From contig JAKOOI010000558.1 of the NCBI GenBank assembly GCA_022701475.1, positions 1 through 8,366 of the forward strand: DNA of 8,366 nucleotides, written 5' to 3'. The position numbers were made by a program, and so were the translations under genes. The notes under the pieces are model-generated. The model saw only the letters and a program-made list of their open reading frames with translations. It did not search any database and was not told the origin of the DNA. Below, piece after piece: positions 5,684 through 8,366 of the stretch (its first letter is position 1; each line of letters begins with the position of its first letter). The stretch is from Weeksellaceae bacterium. Its GTDB lineage: Bacteria; Bacteroidota; Bacteroidia; Flavobacteriales; Weeksellaceae.

Positions 5684-7924
5684 CTATTCTTTGCTGAATG
5701 GAATTTCAATACAACTGTCATTATACCATTTGATTTCAAGTGGCTCGCCGGCATCTTCAATCGATTCTTCGCTGACCTCTTTCCCGGTACCGTAGTTGAT
5801 CTGCCAGGAAGGATTTTTATTGATGCCCAGCAAAAGCATCAACCGGCTTCCTTTCTCAATTTTTTTGCTGATGAACGTTGTATTTTTTACAGGAATTGTT
5901 GTGATTGCGTGAGGGACAAGTAATTTCCGGTTCGCCGGATCTTCTGCATAGCTTGCCCGGCCGATGTAATTTGAAAGGAGAAAGTACTTTCCGTCCGGCA
6001 GTACCTCATACAGATTCATTGAAATGTCACAATCCTTTTTATTGACAGCAAAGCGTAATGTGCCGGAAAATGCACCGGTGATTTCGGTTGCTTCATGGAA
6101 AGGGTCCGTAGTATACGACAGGTAATTGTTTGTACCGGGTAAACTGTCCGTGATGATGTCAGATGGATATTTCAGTATCCTGTCTGCATCACTCCTGTCT
6201 TTCAGGTCTACTTTTAATGTGGAAAAATAGCCGGATCTGTTTTGGGAAGGCGATAATTTCATTTTCTCATCTAGGTAGTATTTCCTTTTGTGCTCATCAA
6301 ATTCATCCATGGACCCTGCACTTTTCCAGACATTTTTTCCTATCACTTCATAATTGATCCTATCTTTCAGGAAAGCCGGTTTCTTTTTGCCTTCCAGTAT
6401 ATAGTCAAACCATTGGAAACATACTTCCTTCAGGTTGATATTTGCTGCGGAATCAATAGCCAGGCCTGCTATTGTACTTTTGATATAGCCCTGTCCTCCT
6501 CCGTGGTCGTACGGACCGATGATCAGGTAATGATCAGCCTGCTTATTGTACCTTACATGATTTCTATAATAAGTAAGCGCTCCGATCTGATCGTCATCGA
6601 AATAACCGGTCGTGGTTAGTACCGGAATATTGATCTTTGCAAAATCTTCTTTAACAGGGGCCATATTTTGCCAGTAGTGATCATAGGAAGGATGCTGCAG
6701 CCAGCGCTGGAAGAGCATGTCCTTTTTTCCGCTGATGGCATCCAGCTGGTTAAAGGGTCTTCCGCTGGTATACCAGTCCCTGTATATCTTCATCCATTTT
6801 TTTCTGTCAGAAAAGCTTTCCTGATTAATGGTTGTCGTACCTGTAACATAATCCAGCCACTGCAGCATATATGACATAAAAATATTATTCTGCATCGGGT
6901 AATCGATACCTATTCCCACTGCAACCTGGGGAATAATGGTCTTCAGTGCCGGATGCAGTTTTTTAGTGGCCGCCCATTGGCTAAATCCCAGATAACTTCC
7001 GCCGATCATTCCTACTTTCCCGTTACTCCATGGCTGCTTCACAATCCAGTCTATTACTTCATTGATATCTTCATGTTCATGCTCAAACGGCTCGATTTTG
7101 TGATGGCCCAGGAACTTTCCTCTGGTATTGATATACACACACATATATCCGCGGCTTGCAATTTCCTTGGCATCGTTTATATCATCCGGTTGCGAGTAGA
7201 TGGTATTGACAACAATCGCAGATCCTTTTTTTACGGTGTTGTTCAGCACAACCCTGATACTGATGTCATGTCCTTTTTTTGATGTGATCAACAGGCTGTC
7301 CTGCACGGTAAACTTTTGGACCTCCCATTTCTTCAGAAGCGGGCGAGCATATTTAAAAGATTGTTTCGCCACATGGTAAGAATTATATTTCCTGCAGAGT
7401 AAGAGAGCGGTTTTGATATCAACATGGTCTTTCCGGATAAATGCTGATTTCAGCAGATCATCTATTTCTTTTTTTAACCGGGGAAGATCAGTATCAAAGT
7501 ACCGGGGCAGAAGAATCTGCGACTGTGGTGATAACGTCTGGTATTTTCTGTACAATTCATCTGTATAGGCGGCTGCAAATTCTTTTCCGTGCCCGGTGTC
7601 CGATATGGCCCTCATATACACTTCATACTGTGTTCCCATCGCATGGGCTACGTCCGGATTGCTGGTAAGATAAAGGCTGCGTACAGAATCCAGTCTTTCC
7701 AGGGCAAGCTTCTGTTTTCCCGATACCATATTGATCCTGAAAAGATCATCATAATAGACCGATTTATCATTTGCGGTATAGGATTCTTCAATTTTGAGAG
7801 CCAGTCGGTGCATAAAGTTTGTAACACCTGTAGAATCTGTACTCTGTAGAAGATCGATCCCTATTCTCTGAGAAGATATCAGGCTGTAAAAAAAGAGAAA
7901 ACATAGCAAAAGTTTTTTTTTCAT
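5684..7924 (-). CDS. Secreted CocE/NonD (peptidase S15-type) serine hydrolase
   Basis: The 746-residue product begins with a Sec signal peptide (MKKKLLLCFLFFYSLISSQ), so it acts outside the cytoplasm. Residues about 25-200 are a helix-rich segment with TPR-like spacing, longer than the short lead of typical CocE enzymes. An alpha/beta-hydrolase core follows from about 205. The nucleophile elbow is GGSYLG with Ser310; TTGYFDD places the acid at about Asp443; GPYDHGG supplies His474. The 344-430 stretch forms the helical cap. From about 545 to the end is the jelly-roll domain of X-Pro dipeptidyl peptidase and cocaine esterase relatives, with DPFHEATEITGAFSG and LYEVLPDGKYFLLS. These enzymes cleave esters or amide bonds such as X-Pro peptides or alpha-amino acid esters; the substrate here is not predictable. 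All triad residues are present. It has its own promoter 120 bp upstream and is followed by the SemiSWEET gene. Confidence 0.92.
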   Translation of the reverse strand: MKKKLLLCFLFFYSLISSQRIGIDLLQSTDSTGVTNFMHRLALKIEESYTANDKSVYYDDLFRINMVSGKQKLALERLDSVRSLYLTSNPDVAHAMGTQYEVYMRAISDTGHGKEFAAAYTDELYRKYQTLSPQSQILLPRYFDTDLPRLKKEIDDLLKSAFIRKDHVDIKTALLLCRKYNSYHVAKQSFKYARPLLKKWEVQKFTVQDSLLITSKKGHDISIRVVLNNTVKKGSAIVVNTIYSQPDDINDAKEIASRGYMCVYINTRGKFLGHHKIEPFEHEHEDINEVIDWIVKQPWSNGKVGMIGGSYLGFSQWAATKKLHPALKTIIPQVAVGIGIDYPMQNNIFMSYMLQWLDYVTGTTTINQESFSDRKKWMKIYRDWYTSGRPFNQLDAISGKKDMLFQRWLQHPSYDHYWQNMAPVKEDFAKINIPVLTTTGYFDDDQIGALTYYRNHVRYNKQADHYLIIGPYDHGGGQGYIKSTIAGLAIDSAANINLKEVCFQWFDYILEGKKKPAFLKDRINYEVIGKNVWKSAGSMDEFDEHKRKYYLDEKMKLSPSQNRSGYFSTLKVDLKDRSDADRILKYPSDIITDSLPGTNNYLSYTTDPFHEATEITGAFSGTLRFAVNKKDCDISMNLYEVLPDGKYFLLSNYIGRASYAEDPANRKLLVPHAITTIPVKNTTFISKKIEKGSRLMLLLGINKNPSWQINYGTGKEVSEESIEDAGEPLEIKWYNDSCIEIPFSKE

Positions 7925-8045
7925 TGGGTGTATTATATTAATGGAATCTGTTTTTCAGTAATGCTGGCATCAAATTAAAAAGATCTTTCTTCATTCTCAT
8001 GCAGAAACATATTTCTCTTTATAAGGCTATATTGATATTGAAATA

Positions 8046-8076
8046 CAAAAGTATCATTTAAAATCATAGAGACAAA
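8046..8076 (-). promoter_or_regulatory. Bacteroidetes-type promoter for the S15-type hydrolase
   Basis: On the minus strand a TTTG (-33, at 8076-8073) is followed after exactly 19 nt by TACTTTTG (-7, at 8053-8046), a full match to TAnnTTTG. The spacing is the same as in the folB promoter. Transcription would start near 8039, giving an untranslated leader of about 115 nt before the ATG at 7924. Confidence 0.75.
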
Positions 8077-8101
8077 GTAATGGCAAAAACTATTACGTCT
8101 G

Positions 8102-8159
8102 CAGAACGAATAAAATGAATCAAATAAACACTATCGTTCTGTGACTCTGGATTCAGAAC
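8102..8159. repeat. Three-armed inverted repeat CAGAACGA / TCGTTCTG / CAGAAC
   Basis: CAGAACGA (8102-8109) is complementary to TCGTTCTG (8134-8141). The end of that arm, GTTCTG (8136-8141), is also complementary to CAGAAC (8154-8159), so two hairpins would exclude each other. The set begins 26 bases beyond the -33 element of the hydrolase promoter, on its upstream side, so it would act as DNA rather than within that transcript. The arms are short and could be chance. Confidence 0.4.
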
Positions 8160-8202
8160 CTACCCTTACAAATCTTACATTTCAAATCCTGTATTTTAAA
8201 CT

Positions 8203-8242
8203 TTGAACCTTGAACCTTGAACCTTGAATTTAGAACCTTGAA
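8203..8242. repeat. TTGAACC heptamer array
   Basis: Three exact tandem copies of TTGAACC occupy 8203-8223. They are followed by degenerate units (TTGAATT, TAGAACC, TTGAA) to 8242. Such heptamer runs occur in flavobacterial intergenic DNA and are likely to vary in copy number by slippage. There is no coding content. Confidence 0.8.
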
Positions 8243-8251
8243 TTTTTATTC

Positions 8252-8340
8252 AGGAGCTTTATCCCGCTATCCGCTGTATCTTTTTCTTATCCTGGCTTTG
8301 TCCTTGGCAAAAGAAAAAGGATGCCGCTGCTATCGGGGCT
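8252..8340. repeat. Long imperfect palindrome, REP-like
   Basis: The left arm (8252-8288: GGAGCTTTATCCCGC, then TATCCGCTG, ending CTTTTTCTT) faces a right arm (8311-8340: AAGAAAAAGGATG, CCGCTG, ATCGGGGCT). CTTTTTCTT (8280-8288) and AAGAAAAAG (8311-8319) pair perfectly; outside this the arms pair with mismatches, and the 22-nt centre can form a small further stem. This resembles a dispersed palindromic element I associate with flavobacterial intergenic regions. Its full extent is uncertain because the window ends 26 bases later. Confidence 0.6.
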
Positions 8341-8366
8341 ATGCCGGCCGCGGTTCAGCGGTTGTC

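Larger units (their letters stand above)
7925..8366. other. Intergenic region upstream of the hydrolase gene
   Basis: No gene is seen on either strand up to the window edge. The part nearest the hydrolase is its roughly 115-nt 5' leader, in which no riboswitch or conserved fold was recognised. Beyond lie the hydrolase promoter, a set of small inverted repeats, the heptamer array and a long palindrome. Confidence 0.6.

Noticed and set aside
5602..5760. A 53-codon N-terminal extension of the SemiSWEET frame
   Set aside because: It overlaps the 3' end of the hydrolase gene and adds a tail unlike the family, whereas the ATG at 5601 gives the normal 86-residue protein.
7925..8039. Riboswitch in the hydrolase 5' leader
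   Set aside because: The leader of about 115 nt shows no recognisable conserved core or terminator/antiterminator pair.

Overview
The window looks like chromosomal DNA from a flavobacterium, most likely Chryseobacterium or a close relative in the Weeksellaceae. The protein sequences point that way, and so do the promoters: three sites match the Bacteroidetes type (-7 TAnnTTTG), two of them with a TTTG -33 element exactly 19 nt upstream. Most starts have no clear Shine-Dalgarno sequence. Two small genes open with the MKNLKKL/MKKLKKE leader typical of Chryseobacterium bacteriocin-like peptides. The species assignment is an inference; no rRNA is present.

Bases 1-1910 hold a plus-strand housekeeping cluster: the 3' end of a YicC-family gene, guanylate kinase (gmk) and quinolinate synthase (nadA), closed by a strong intrinsic terminator. 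These serve RNA turnover, GMP-to-GDP conversion and the [4Fe-4S]-dependent step of NAD synthesis. Bases 1978-2185 (minus strand) carry a six-cysteine bacteriocin-like peptide gene broken by one extra A. Bases 2198-4002 are a two-gene unit with its own promoter: folB (folate synthesis) and, one base later, an exported DUF4403 protein.

Bases 4188-4337 are a compact tRNA-Cys(GCA) transcription unit with -7 box and terminator. Bases 4338-5027 have no convincing gene but hold a cluster of AAAGCCGG inverted repeats. At 5055-5177 is an intact 40-residue, four-cysteine bacteriocin-like peptide gene with its own terminator. It converges on a minus-strand pair: a secreted 746-residue CocE/S15-type serine hydrolase (5684-7924), read from a well-formed promoter at 8046-8076, and a small SemiSWEET-type sugar transporter (5341-5601) downstream. 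The last 440 bases are intergenic, with a TTGAACC heptamer array and a long imperfect palindrome reaching toward the window edge.

The most interesting content is the two small cysteine-rich peptides, one intact and one frameshifted, in stretches where routine gene calling could easily miss them. No modification enzyme or exporter is encoded here, so if they are ribosomal peptide precursors they would depend on machinery elsewhere. No CRISPR array, transposase, prophage or defence system was found.
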